Below are positions 8,267-16,408 of a DNA stretch of 64,000 bases, one piece after another. Under the pieces are notes generated by a model. It had not been told where the DNA came from and did no database searches. It saw only the letters and a list, made by a program, of their open reading frames with translations. The DNA comes from RH-AL1 sp965198485. GTDB lineage: Bacteria > Pseudomonadota > Alphaproteobacteria > Rhizobiales > Beijerinckiaceae. The translations under genes were made by a program, and so were the position numbers. The stretch spans positions 1,798,001-1,862,000 of the forward strand of contig CBDAPQ010000005.1 in NCBI GenBank assembly GCA_965198485.1, read 5' to 3'. How positions within the stretch are numbered: the stretch's first letter is position 1; each line of letters starts with the position of its first letter.

Positions 8267-9363
8267 TCGCGATCGAAGGCGGCGGCAACCGCGGGCTCGC
8301 GCCGGCGCAGGCCATACCCGGCACGTCGGGCGACTCGCTCGAGGCGGCCAAAGAGGACACGATCCTCTCGCCGCGTTTCTACACCACCGATTTCAAGGCT
8401 ATGGATAAGCTCAACGTCGATCTCGTCCGGCCCGAATGGGAACGGATGATTGGCGAGATGCGCGCCGATCACAACAAGATGCACTTCCGCCGCGAGGGTC
8501 CGATGGACGCCGACATCGAGGCGCTGCCGCCGGAGCTGCGCCGCGAGTTCAAGGATTTCCTGGTGTCCTCGCTGACCGCCGAGTTCTCCGGCTGCGTGCT
8601 CTATTCGGAGATCAAGAAGCAGATCAACAACAAGGACATCCGCGAGCTCTTCACCTTCATGGCTCGCGACGAGTCGCGCCATGCCGGCTTCATCAACGAA
8701 ACGCTCAAGGATGCCGGCATCGGCGTCGATCTCGGCTTCCTGACCAAGGTCAAGAAGTACACCTACTTCAAGCCCAAGTTCATCTTCTACGCGACCTATC
8801 TCTCGGAGAAGATCGGCTACGCCCGCTACATCACGATCTACCGCCAGCTCGAGCGCAACCCCGACCGGCTGTTTCATCCGATCTTCAAGTACTTCGAGAA
8901 ATGGTGCAACGACGAGTTTCGTCACGGCGAGGGTTTCGCGCTGCTGATGCGCGCCGATCCCAAGCTGACCGCCGGCCGCAACAAGCTGTGGATCCGCTTC
9001 TTCCTGCTTGCCGTGTTCGCGACGATGTACGTGCGCGATCACATGCGCCCGGCTTTCCACGAGGCGGTCGGCATCGATCCGACGGACTACGACTACAGGG
9101 TCTTCGCGATCACGCAGGAGATCGCCAAGCAATGTTTTCCCGTCGCGCTCGACACCGACCATCCGGTGTTTCGCGCCGGGCTCCACAAGCTGTGGCGCAT
9201 CACCGAGTCGCTCGCCGCATGCAAATCGCAGCGCGGCATCGGCGGCTTTCTGAAGCGCGCGGGCCTTAAGGCCTCCGCCGCCATGACCTTCGCCCGGCTG
9301 TTCATCCTGCCGGTGAAACGCACGCCGCTGCCGGCCACGACGCTCCTCGCGCCGGCGTGGTAG
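8263..9363 (+). CDS. acsF: Mg-protoporphyrin IX monomethyl ester oxidative cyclase
   Basis: O2-dependent cyclase that forms ring E of (bacterio)chlorophyll, giving 3,8-divinyl protochlorophyllide. The 366-residue protein carries the diiron-binding signatures: Glu in EFSGCVLYSEI (107-117), ExxH in DESRH (136-140) and a second ExxH in DEFRH (217-221). A GAAGGAAAGG ribosome site precedes the ATG, which overlaps the stop of the preceding gene. The partner methyltransferase BchM is encoded upstream in the same operon. Use of AcsF means bacteriochlorophyll synthesis can proceed with oxygen; whether the anaerobic BchE is also present cannot be seen here. Confidence 0.96.
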   Translation: MIAIEGGGNRGLAPAQAIPGTSGDSLEAAKEDTILSPRFYTTDFKAMDKLNVDLVRPEWERMIGEMRADHNKMHFRREGPMDADIEALPPELRREFKDFLVSSLTAEFSGCVLYSEIKKQINNKDIRELFTFMARDESRHAGFINETLKDAGIGVDLGFLTKVKKYTYFKPKFIFYATYLSEKIGYARYITIYRQLERNPDRLFHPIFKYFEKWCNDEFRHGEGFALLMRADPKLTAGRNKLWIRFFLLAVFATMYVRDHMRPAFHEAVGIDPTDYDYRVFAITQEIAKQCFPVALDTDHPVFRAGLHKLWRITESLAACKSQRGIGGFLKRAGLKASAAMTFARLFILPVKRTPLPATTLLAPAW

Positions 9364-9367
9364 GTTG

Positions 9368-10132
9368 ATGGGCGCGAATGCGATCGCTTTCGTCTACGCC
9401 CTGTTCATCTGGTGGTTCTCCACCGGTCTCGTCTTCCTCGTGGTGCTGCGCCGCCCGGCGGCGGCGCGCATCGGCCTGATCGGCGCGGCGATCCTCTACC
9501 CGCTGTGCCTCGCTGCCCTGGCCCGCACCGCCGTGGTCTCGAGCCTTCCGACGACCTACGCCGCCTTCACCGCCGCCATCGTGCTGTGGGGCACGCAGGA
9601 GATCGCTTTTCTGACCGGCGCGGTGACGGGACCGCGTCGTCTTCCCTGTCCGCCCGGCGCGGACGGGTTCCGGCGCTTCCGCTACGCCGTCGCCGCGATC
9701 CTGTGGCACGAGTTGGCGCTCGCCGGCACGGGGCTTGGCGTGCTCGCCGCGACCTGGGGCCAGCCCAACCAGGCCGGTGCGCTAGCCTATGCCGTGCTCT
9801 GGGTGATGCGGGTCTCCTCCAAGCTCAACCTCTTCTTCGGCGTGCCCAACCTCAATGATTCGATCATGCCGGCACCGATCGCCCACCTGCGCTCGTACTT
9901 TCGCCGCGCGCCGGTGAACGATTTTTTTCCGTTCGCCGTGCTCCTTGCGGCGATCGTCGGCGGCGGTATGGTGCTGATGGCGTTCGACCCGGCGGCGGAG
10001 GCGCCGAGTACGGCGGGCTACGCTTTGGCCGCCTCGTTGCTCGGTCTCGCCATCCTCGAGCACCTCTTCATGCTCGTAACGCTCCCTTTCGATAAGCTGT
10101 GGCGCTGGAGCACGCGGTCGGCCGTCAGCTAG
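9368..10132 (+). CDS. puhE: PuhE, photosynthetic complex assembly protein 2 (DUF3623-like)
   Basis: Integral membrane protein of about 254 residues, ATG at 9368 (a TTG directly before it at 9365 is also in frame). Seven hydrophobic segments are evident, starting AIAFVYALFIWWFSTGLVFL. The conserved block FRRFRYAVAAILWHELAL and VMRVSSKLNLFFGVPNLN identify the PuhE/DUF3623 family found after acsF; mutants in purple bacteria are altered in photosynthetic complex levels. It is the last photosynthesis gene here: the hemA commonly next in line is missing and the cluster ends at a repeat and a converging PHB gene. Confidence 0.9.
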   Translation: MGANAIAFVYALFIWWFSTGLVFLVVLRRPAAARIGLIGAAILYPLCLAALARTAVVSSLPTTYAAFTAAIVLWGTQEIAFLTGAVTGPRRLPCPPGADGFRRFRYAVAAILWHELALAGTGLGVLAATWGQPNQAGALAYAVLWVMRVSSKLNLFFGVPNLNDSIMPAPIAHLRSYFRRAPVNDFFPFAVLLAAIVGGGMVLMAFDPAAEAPSTAGYALAASLLGLAILEHLFMLVTLPFDKLWRWSTRSAVS

Positions 10133-10144
10133 CTGGTGGTTCCA

Positions 10145-10190
10145 CAATCGTCATTGCGAGCGTAGCGGAGCAACCCAGCAGCCACCTGGC
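10145..10190. repeat. Short dispersed palindromic repeat (ATTGCGAGCG...GAGCAA type)
   Basis: The segment around 10150-10178 reads CGTCATTGCGAGCGTAGCGG followed by AGCAACCCAG. The TTGC/GCAA ends and GAGCG core resemble a short repeat commonly dispersed in alphaproteobacterial intergenic regions. It sits between the convergent ends of puhE and phaB, exactly where the photosynthesis cluster stops. No coding potential is evident in 10133-10331. Confidence 0.4.
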
Positions 10191-10331
10191 ACAGGCTATT
10201 TCATCGGCCCGCCGGATGGCTTCGACTGCGGCTCGCGAAATTAGCGATCTCCGGCGAGGTACATGCTCGCGCGCTTGCCGTTAATCCGATGCCGCAGGTC
10301 CGACGCGTGTAAATCCGACATCGTCCGAGCG

Positions 10332-11060
10332 TCAGATCATGTGCTGGCCGCCGTTGATCGAGATCGTGGTGCCGGTGATAAAGGCGGCGTCGTCGCTCGC
10401 CAGGAACACCACACAGCGGGCGATCTCCTCGGGCTCACCGAGCCGGCCGACGGGGATGTGCGGCAGCACCTTGGTGTTGAGTATCTCCTCGGGGACCGCC
10501 TTCACCATGTCGGTGGCGATGTAGCCCGGTGCGATGATGTTGACCGTGATGCCTTTGGCCGCGCTCTCGTGCGCGAGCGCCTTGGTGAAGCCGATGTCGC
10601 CCGATTTCGCCGCACAATAGTTGGTCTGGCCGAACTGGCCCTTCTGGCCGTTGATCGAGGAGATGTTGATGACGCGGCCCCAGCCGCGCTCGCGCATGCC
10701 CTCGATGACCGGGCGTGTCATGTTGAAGAGCGAGTTCAGGTTGGTGTTGATGACAACGGACCATTGCTCCGGCTTCATCTTGTGCAGCGGCACGTCCTTG
10801 GTGATGCCGGCGTTGTTGACCAGCACCTCGACCGGCCCGAGGTCGCTCTCGACCGTCTTCAGGCCGGCGGCACAGGCCTCGAAGTCGGAGACGTCCCACT
10901 TGTAAACCGCGATGCCGGTCGCCTCCTTGAAGGCGTTGGCGGCCTCGTCGTTGCCGGCGTAGGTCGCGGCCACCTTGTAGCCGGCATCGTGCAACGCCTT
11001 GCTGATCGCCGCGCCGATCCCGCGCGATCCTCCACTGACAACCGCCACCCGCGCCACCAT
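10332..11060 (-). CDS. phaB: Acetoacetyl-CoA reductase
   Basis: NADPH-dependent reduction of acetoacetyl-CoA to (R)-3-hydroxybutyryl-CoA, the second step of polyhydroxybutyrate synthesis. The 242-residue SDR has the cofactor motif SGGSRGIG at about 9-16, NNAG at 82-85, and catalytic Ser135, Tyr148 and Lys152 (TNYCAAKSG). The substrate-loop QFGQTNY is characteristic of PhaB. A good AGGGAGG ribosome site precedes the ATG. It lies downstream of phaA on the same strand with a 153-base gap containing a GC hairpin. Confidence 0.95.
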   Translation of the reverse strand: MVARVAVVSGGSRGIGAAISKALHDAGYKVAATYAGNDEAANAFKEATGIAVYKWDVSDFEACAAGLKTVESDLGPVEVLVNNAGITKDVPLHKMKPEQWSVVINTNLNSLFNMTRPVIEGMRERGWGRVINISSINGQKGQFGQTNYCAAKSGDIGFTKALAHESAAKGITVNIIAPGYIATDMVKAVPEEILNTKVLPHIPVGRLGEPEEIARCVVFLASDDAAFITGTTISINGGQHMI

Positions 11061-11135
11061 GAATTCCTCCCTGAAACGGGCGGACCTTTATCGGCCCACC
11101 TCGTCCTTGACATCACTTGACGTTGATAAAGCTGG

Positions 11136-11160
11136 CGCGGCGCCTCCGACAAGCGCCGCG
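11136..11160. other. GC-rich hairpin between phaA and phaB
   Basis: An exact 8-bp inverted repeat, CGCGGCGC (11136-11143) and GCGCCGCG (11153-11160), with a 9-base loop. It lies in the phaA-phaB spacer. No clear U-run follows on the minus strand, so it is more likely an mRNA processing/attenuation structure than a simple terminator. Confidence 0.4.
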
Positions 11161-11213
11161 TCATCGTGCGAAAAGGCCTAGCGCAGCGCGCCTTAATCAG
11201 CGCTCCAGGCCTG

Positions 11214-12389
11214 TCAGCGCTCCACGCACATGGCGACACCCATGCCGCCGCCAATGCACAGGGTGGCGAGGCCCTTGTGGGCGTCGCGGCGCGCCAGCTC
11301 GTGGAGCAGCGTCACCAGCACGCGGGTTCCCGAGGCGCCGATTGGGTGCCCGATGGCGATGGCGCCGCCGTTGACGTTCACGATGGCCGGATCCCAGCCC
11401 ATGTCCTTGTTGACCGAGATGGCTTGCGCCGCGAAAGCCTCGTTGGCCTCGACGAGGTCGAGGTCCTTGACGCTCCATCCGGCCTTCTCGAGCGCCTTGC
11501 GCGACGCCGGAATCGGGCCGGTGCCCATGATCGCGGGATCGACACCGGCGGTGGCCCACGAGGCGATCCGCGCGAGCGGGATCAGGCCGCGGCGCTTGGC
11601 CTCCTCGGCTGTCATCAGCACCACGGCGGCGGCGCCATCGTTGATGCCCGAGGCGTTGCCGGCCGTCACCGTGCCGTCCTTGGAGAAGGCCGGCTTCAGC
11701 TTGGAGAAGTTCTCCATGACCGCGCCCTTGCGGATGTATTCGTCTTCGTCGACGAACGTGTCGCCCTTGCGGCCCTTCACGGTGAAGGGGATGATCTCGT
11801 CCTGGAAGCGGCCCTGCTTCTGCGCCGCCTCGGCCTTGTTCTGGGATTCCAGCGCGAATTGGTCCTGGTCCTCGCGCGAGATCTGCCACTTCTCGGCGAT
11901 GTTCTCGGCGGTGGCGCCCATGGCATAGCCCTGGAAGGCGTCGATCAGGCCGTCCTTCATCATGGTGTCCACGAGCTTGGTGTCCCCCATCTTCACGCCG
12001 CCGCGCAGGTAGCTGGCGTGGGGCGCGAGCGACATGCTTTCCTGGCCCCCGGCGACGATGATGGCGGCGTCGCCATTGGCGATCTGCTGCATGCCGAGCG
12101 CGACCGAGCGCAGCCCCGAGCCGCACACCTGGTTGAGGCTCCAGGCGGTCTTCTCCTTCGGCACGCCGGCGGCCATCGCCGCCTGGCGCGCGGGATTCTG
12201 TCCCTGCGCGGCGGTCAGCACCTGACCGAGGATGACCTCGTCGACGTCGCCACCCTCGACCTTGGCGCGAGCCAGAACCTCCTTGATCACCGCGGCGCCG
12301 AGCTCGTGCGCCGGGATCGCGCCGAACACGCCGTTGAAGGAGCCGACGGCGGTGCGTCCGGCGGCGACGATGACGATGTCTTTGGACAT
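11214..12389 (-). CDS. phaA: Acetyl-CoA acetyltransferase (beta-ketothiolase)
   Basis: Condenses two acetyl-CoA to acetoacetyl-CoA at the entry to PHB synthesis. The 391-residue thiolase has nucleophilic Cys89 in NQVCGSGLRSVALG, His348 in GHPIGASG and Cys378 in CIGGGMG, the full catalytic set. Length is standard. A GGAGAACC-like ribosome site precedes the ATG. With phaB downstream and phaR divergent upstream it forms the PHB cluster; the synthase phaC is not in the window. Confidence 0.96.
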   Translation of the reverse strand: MSKDIVIVAAGRTAVGSFNGVFGAIPAHELGAAVIKEVLARAKVEGGDVDEVILGQVLTAAQGQNPARQAAMAAGVPKEKTAWSLNQVCGSGLRSVALGMQQIANGDAAIIVAGGQESMSLAPHASYLRGGVKMGDTKLVDTMMKDGLIDAFQGYAMGATAENIAEKWQISREDQDQFALESQNKAEAAQKQGRFQDEIIPFTVKGRKGDTFVDEDEYIRKGAVMENFSKLKPAFSKDGTVTAGNASGINDGAAAVVLMTAEEAKRRGLIPLARIASWATAGVDPAIMGTGPIPASRKALEKAGWSVKDLDLVEANEAFAAQAISVNKDMGWDPAIVNVNGGAIAIGHPIGASGTRVLVTLLHELARRDAHKGLATLCIGGGMGVAMCVER

Positions 12390-12616
12390 GAGCGGTTCTC
12401 CTTCTGCGCGGCCTCGCCGGTCGCTCGCGGCGTTTACGATACCAACGTGGATGTCGGGTCAATCGGCTGGTCGGCGAGGCGGCCTGAGCCGGTTGGGGGA
12501 ATGCGCCGCAACACGAAGTCGCTTTCGCATCTGCGCAAAGAGCCTATGCTGATGTGAAACGACAACCCGCACGAGAGATCCGGGATCGACGAAGCCTCCA
12601 CTCCAGAGTTTGGTCC

Positions 12617-13285
12617 ATGACGAGCGAGAAACCTCCGACGGTCATCAAGAAATACGCCAACCGTCGGCTCTATAATACGGGGACGAGCGCCTACGTCACA
12701 CTGGAAGATCTCGCCGTCATGGTGAAGCGCGGCGACGATTTTGTCGTCTACGACGCCAAGAGCGGAGACGACATCACGCGCTCGGTGCTGGCGCAGATCA
12801 TCTTCGAGCAGGAAGGCAAGAACGGCCAGAGCTTGTTGCCCATCACCTTTCTGCGCCAGCTCATCCGCTTCTACGGCGACAGCATGCAGATGCTGGTGCC
12901 CTCCTATCTCGAATTCTCCCTCGACAAGCTTACGAAGGAGAAGAGCGGTTTCGCCGACGTCTTCGGCGCGAGCAAACTCGCTGCTGGCATGATGAAGAAC
13001 CCGATGGCCAGTGCCGCCGCGCCGATCTTCACCCAGATCGAGGAGCAGGCCCGCCAGAACGTGGCGATGTTCCGCCAGGCGCTGTCGATGTTCACGCCCG
13101 TCGCCGGGGCGATCGGCGCAGGCCTTGCGCCCAAGCCAGCCGCGCCGTCGCCGGCCGAGTCGCAGCCGCCAATGCCGCAGATCTCCGAGCCGCCAGCGCA
13201 GGAGGCTCGCGGCGAGATCGACGACATGCGCCGGCAGCTAGAGGAGATGCAGCGCCGAATCGAGAGCTTGGTGCCCAGGAGCTGA
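12617..13285 (+). CDS. phaR: PHB accumulation regulator PhaR
   Basis: PhaR represses PHB-cycle and phasin genes and binds PHB granules. Starting at ATG 12617 it has 222 residues; the frame is open further upstream to 12554, but the conserved part begins just after this ATG (KKYANRRLYNTGTSAYVTLE). Two PHB-accumulation regulator domains are seen: DNA-binding N-terminal at about 9-70 and a central one (FYGDSMQMLVPSYLEFSLD) at about 80-120. The C-terminus is Pro/Ala-rich and ends in a short coiled coil (DDMRRQLEEMQRRIESL). It is divergent from phaA, so the 227-base spacer probably contains both promoters. Confidence 0.93.
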   Translation: MTSEKPPTVIKKYANRRLYNTGTSAYVTLEDLAVMVKRGDDFVVYDAKSGDDITRSVLAQIIFEQEGKNGQSLLPITFLRQLIRFYGDSMQMLVPSYLEFSLDKLTKEKSGFADVFGASKLAAGMMKNPMASAAAPIFTQIEEQARQNVAMFRQALSMFTPVAGAIGAGLAPKPAAPSPAESQPPMPQISEPPAQEARGEIDDMRRQLEEMQRRIESLVPRS

Positions 13286-13406
13286 CCTTCCAGCGGATGT
13301 GCCGACGCGAGTGACTGCGGCTTACGCGCATGTGTCGCCAGGGCGCATAGCGCAAGCATAACAGATCTCCCATTTGGAGTGCCGTCATCTACCCGAGTTC
13401 TTCGCG

Positions 13407-13595
13407 ATGCTTTTTGCGCAGGAATTGCAGCATCTCTCAGAGCTTTTGCGGATTTCTGCCGAGACCATCGTGCGCATAGCGCGCGCTCGAGGCTTGGATG
13501 AGGTTCAGCTCAATGTGTTGGCAATGGAGATCGACCTGCTGGCTGATCGGCTTATGAGGATCGGCTTGCGCTCTCAGCAGACAATGCCGAGTTGA
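13407..13595 (+). CDS. Small hypothetical protein
   Basis: A 62-residue frame starting MLFAQELQHLSELLRISAET and continuing as an amphipathic, leucine-rich helical sequence (LNVLAMEIDLLADRLMRI). It could also start at TTG 13374. There is no strong ribosome site. It lies alone in the 380-base space between phaR and xthA and I do not recognise a family. The helical pattern argues for a real gene, but this is weak evidence. Confidence 0.35.
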   Translation: MLFAQELQHLSELLRISAETIVRIARARGLDEVQLNVLAMEIDLLADRLMRIGLRSQQTMPS

Positions 13596-13664
13596 GACGC
13601 GTCATCCCCAGCGGTATCGGCTCCTCGTCTTCTCCGTGGCCGCAAGCGCCGCTATAGCCCGTCG

Positions 13665-14468
13665 ATGTTCACCCTCGCCACCTGGAACATCAACTCGGTG
13701 CGCTTGCGCATCGATCTCATCGAGACGTTCCTCGTCGAGAACGCGCCGGACGTGCTCTGCCTCCAGGAGACCAAATGCCGGGACGCCGAATTCCCTGTCG
13801 CGCTCTTCAAGCGGCTCGGCTACGCGCACCTCGCGATCAACGGGCAGAAGGGCTACCACGGCGTCGCCATTGCATCGCGGCTGCCTTTCACCCGCATCGA
13901 GCGGCGCGGCTTCTGCGGCAAGAACGACGCCCGCCACCTCGCCGTCGGCCTCACGCCAGGCGGCCGCGCCCTCGACGTGCACAATTTCTACGTGCCTGCG
14001 GGGGGCGACGAGCCCGACCCCGCGATCAACGAGAAGTTTGCCCACAAGCTTGCCTTCCTCGACGAGATGGCTGCCTGGACCGTGGCCGACGCCGTCGCCA
14101 CCGGCGACTCGATCCTCGTTGGCGACCTCAACGTGGCGCCGCTCGAGCACGACGTGTGGAGCCACAAGGCACTGCTCAAGGTCGTCAGCCACACGCCGGT
14201 TGAGGTCGAGCGCTTCGGACGGGTGATCGCCGCCGGCCGCTGGGTCGATGTGTTGCGCGCCCACGTGCCGGAGCACGAGAAATGCTACACGTGGTGGAGC
14301 TATCGCTCGCCCGATTGGGCGCAAGCCGATAAAGGCCGCCGCCTCGACCACGTCTGGGCGAGCCCGAGCCTCGGCGGCACGCTCGCCGGTATGACGATCC
14401 TGAAGCAGGCGCGCGGCTGGGCGCGGCCGTCGGATCACGTGCCGGTGATCGCGAGATTTGCGTTTTAA
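13665..14468 (+). CDS. xthA: Exodeoxyribonuclease III
   Basis: AP endonuclease/3'-5' exonuclease of base-excision repair. The 267-residue EEP-fold enzyme has N7 in TWNINSVR, metal-binding Glu in LQETKC, the GDLNVAPLEHDV block, the KGRRLDHVWAS segment with the conserved Asp, and the C-terminal SDHVPV catalytic Asp-His. Length matches XthA. It is a single gene converging on the flagellar operon. Confidence 0.95.
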   Translation: MFTLATWNINSVRLRIDLIETFLVENAPDVLCLQETKCRDAEFPVALFKRLGYAHLAINGQKGYHGVAIASRLPFTRIERRGFCGKNDARHLAVGLTPGGRALDVHNFYVPAGGDEPDPAINEKFAHKLAFLDEMAAWTVADAVATGDSILVGDLNVAPLEHDVWSHKALLKVVSHTPVEVERFGRVIAAGRWVDVLRAHVPEHEKCYTWWSYRSPDWAQADKGRRLDHVWASPSLGGTLAGMTILKQARGWARPSDHVPVIARFAF

Positions 14469-14485
14469 CGGCCTCCGCCGCGGGG

Positions 14486-14857
14486 CTATTCCAGCGCCGT
14501 CAGCCTGACGCCGGCATCGCGGCCGACCTGCCAGACGAGGTCGGCGCGAAAGAGCGAGCGGGCCGCGCCGTCGGTGAGGACGAAGCTCTTGGGCAGCGGA
14601 CGGTCCTTCTCGAGCTGCAACCGCGCGCCGCTGCGCGAGCGGTCCTTGATGCGGCAACCGGCGATGGCGCGGTGCTTGCGCTCGCCAATGACGGCGTCGC
14701 GCAGCCTCGTGCGCAGTCGCTTGTCGCCGCGGCGCTCGATCCCGGCCCAGCCCGCGGGCGCCAGCTCGACGACGCTGTAGGTGAACTCGCCCTGCACGCG
14801 TTCGCCGCGATCGACGCGACGGCCGAGCACCTCTTTCGTCAGGTCGCGTGTCGTCAA
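14486..14857 (-). CDS. PilZ-domain protein at the end of the flagellar motor operon
   Basis: A 123-residue protein whose second half looks like a PilZ domain: ERRGDKRLRTR, then CRIKDRSRSGARLQLEKD, where RxxxR and D/NxSxxG are the cyclic-di-GMP contacts, followed by DLVWQVGRDAGVRL. The N-terminal 45 residues are of unknown fold. Its ATG overlaps the stop of the preceding gene by 4 bases, so it is co-translated with the motor operon. A role in c-di-GMP control of motility is inferred from domain and context. The PilZ assignment is by motif only. Confidence 0.65.
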   Translation of the reverse strand: MTTRDLTKEVLGRRVDRGERVQGEFTYSVVELAPAGWAGIERRGDKRLRTRLRDAVIGERKHRAIAGCRIKDRSRSGARLQLEKDRPLPKSFVLTDGAARSLFRADLVWQVGRDAGVRLTALE

Positions 14858-15309
14858 CGAGGCCTCGCCCTTGGCGGCGAAAACGTGCCGTTGCCGAGCC
14901 GCGCGTCGGTCAGCGCCGATGCCAATGCCAGCGTCCCCTGCGCCGCGCTCGTCGGCTCAATCGGAAACCAGACGCGGCGAAGGGCGACGAGCCCCTCGTG
15001 GCGTTCGAGAACGAGGGTGAAAAATGCGCTGACCGCGCTGCCCTGGAATTCCATCTCCAGCGCGATCGACGGGCAGCTCTCCCAATCGAGCGCGTAATCG
15101 GCCCCGCAGGCGAAGGTCAGCGCATCCTCCTGGAAGTAGAGTTCCGCCGAGGAATGTACGAGATCGGCGATGTTGGCCCATTGCCCGGCCCGTATGTACC
15201 CGATGATGTCGCCCGGATCGATCAGGCGCAGCTCGGCGACCGTTTCCCCGAGCGCAGCCGCAAGGATGGCGGCGCGCTGGCGCGCGACGTCTGTGATGAG
15301 ATCAGGCAT
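14854..15309 (-). CDS. Hypothetical protein in the flagellar motor operon
   Basis: A 151-residue protein, MPDLITDVARQRAAILAAAL at the N-terminus, with no membrane segment. It is compact and mixed alpha/beta in appearance (QGSAVSAFFTLVLERHEGLV). It overlaps the end of flhB by 8 bases and the PilZ gene by 4, so it is tightly tied to the flagellar genes. I do not recognise the family. Its position suggests a flagellar accessory role. Confidence 0.7.
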   Translation of the reverse strand: MPDLITDVARQRAAILAAALGETVAELRLIDPGDIIGYIRAGQWANIADLVHSSAELYFQEDALTFACGADYALDWESCPSIALEMEFQGSAVSAFFTLVLERHEGLVALRRVWFPIEPTSAAQGTLALASALTDARLGNGTFSPPRARPR

Positions 15310-16402
15310 GAGGCGCTTTCGCGGCGGGGCGGCGGGCGGATCCGCGCGCCTGAAGAAAATGAATCAATTCGGCGACTGCCTTGTAGAACTCAGCCGGGAT
15401 CAGCTGCGACACCTCGACATGATCGTACATCGACCTTGCGAGAGCCTTGTCCTCGATCACGGGAATTCCGGCACCTTCCGCGATCTCGCGGATCTTGAGC
15501 GCGATCAGGTCCTGCCCCTTCGCGAGCACGACGGGGGCGCCGCCTTCCTCGCGGACGTAGCGCAGCGCGATCGCGTAATGCGTCGGGTTGGCGATCACCA
15601 GCGTGGCCCTGGGCACGGCGGCCATCATGCGACGGCGGCGGCGGTCCAGCGCCAGGCTGCGGCGCTTGGCCTTGAGCAGCGGATCGCCCTCCGACTGCTT
15701 CATCTCGTCCTTCATTTCCTGGCGGGTCATGCGCAGGTCGCGGCGCCATTTGATACGCGTCCAAACGAGATCGGCGCCGGCGAGCAGCGTGTACGCGACG
15801 AGCGACCCGGCGAGCAGCCGCGCGACCAGGCTCAGCATCAGCGGGCCGAGCTGGTTCGGCTCGTAGAACAGCGTGCCGATCAGCGTCTGCGTCTGTCCCC
15901 GGAGGATCAGGCCGACGACCGCGCCGACCAGGACGAACTTGAAGAGGTTTTTCGCGAATTCGACTTGGCCGTCGCGGCCGAGCAGTCGCTTCAGTCCGGC
16001 GGCCGGCGACAGCTTCGACCATTTCGGTGCGATGCGCTCGAGCACCAGCCGCGGCAGGCCCTGCGACATGCCGGCGACCAGGCCGGCCGAGGCAAGCAGC
16101 AGTAGCAGCGGCCACAGGAAGGCCGCCGCCGCGCTCTCCGCGACATGGAAGACCGCCACGGTATCGGCGGTCGTGGCGAACGGGTCGCGCATCGGATTGG
16201 CGAACAGGCGCGTCAGCGTCCCGGCGAGCGGGCGCACCCCGTTGGTCAGCATCAGCGAGCTGATGACGAGCATGGCGCCGAGCGAGAGGAAGACGGAAGC
16301 CTCGCGCGAGAACGGCACGTTGCCCTTCTCGATGGCGTCGAACCTCTTCTTCTCCGAGCCTTCCTCGGTCTTGTCTTCGCTGCCGCCGGAATTTTCCGCC
16401 AT
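15302..16402 (-). CDS. flhB: Flagellar type III export protein FlhB
   Basis: Membrane component and substrate-specificity switch of the flagellar export gate. The 366-residue protein has a basic cytoplasmic N-terminus (EDKTEEGSEKKRFDA), four membrane helices between about 35 and 215, and the cytoplasmic autocleavage domain with the NPTH motif at 272-275 (VIANPTHYAIALRY). It lies 6 bases after fliG. The length and all key features are standard. Confidence 0.96.
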   Translation of the reverse strand: MAENSGGSEDKTEEGSEKKRFDAIEKGNVPFSREASVFLSLGAMLVISSLMLTNGVRPLAGTLTRLFANPMRDPFATTADTVAVFHVAESAAAAFLWPLLLLLASAGLVAGMSQGLPRLVLERIAPKWSKLSPAAGLKRLLGRDGQVEFAKNLFKFVLVGAVVGLILRGQTQTLIGTLFYEPNQLGPLMLSLVARLLAGSLVAYTLLAGADLVWTRIKWRRDLRMTRQEMKDEMKQSEGDPLLKAKRRSLALDRRRRRMMAAVPRATLVIANPTHYAIALRYVREEGGAPVVLAKGQDLIALKIREIAEGAGIPVIEDKALARSMYDHVEVSQLIPAEFYKAVAELIHFLQARGSARRPAAKAPHA

Positions 16403-16408
16403 CGCGCG

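Noticed and set aside
12390..12616. PhaR operator in the phaA-phaR spacer
   Set aside because: TGC/GCA-rich bits occur, but no clear inverted repeat or known consensus could be fixed by eye.
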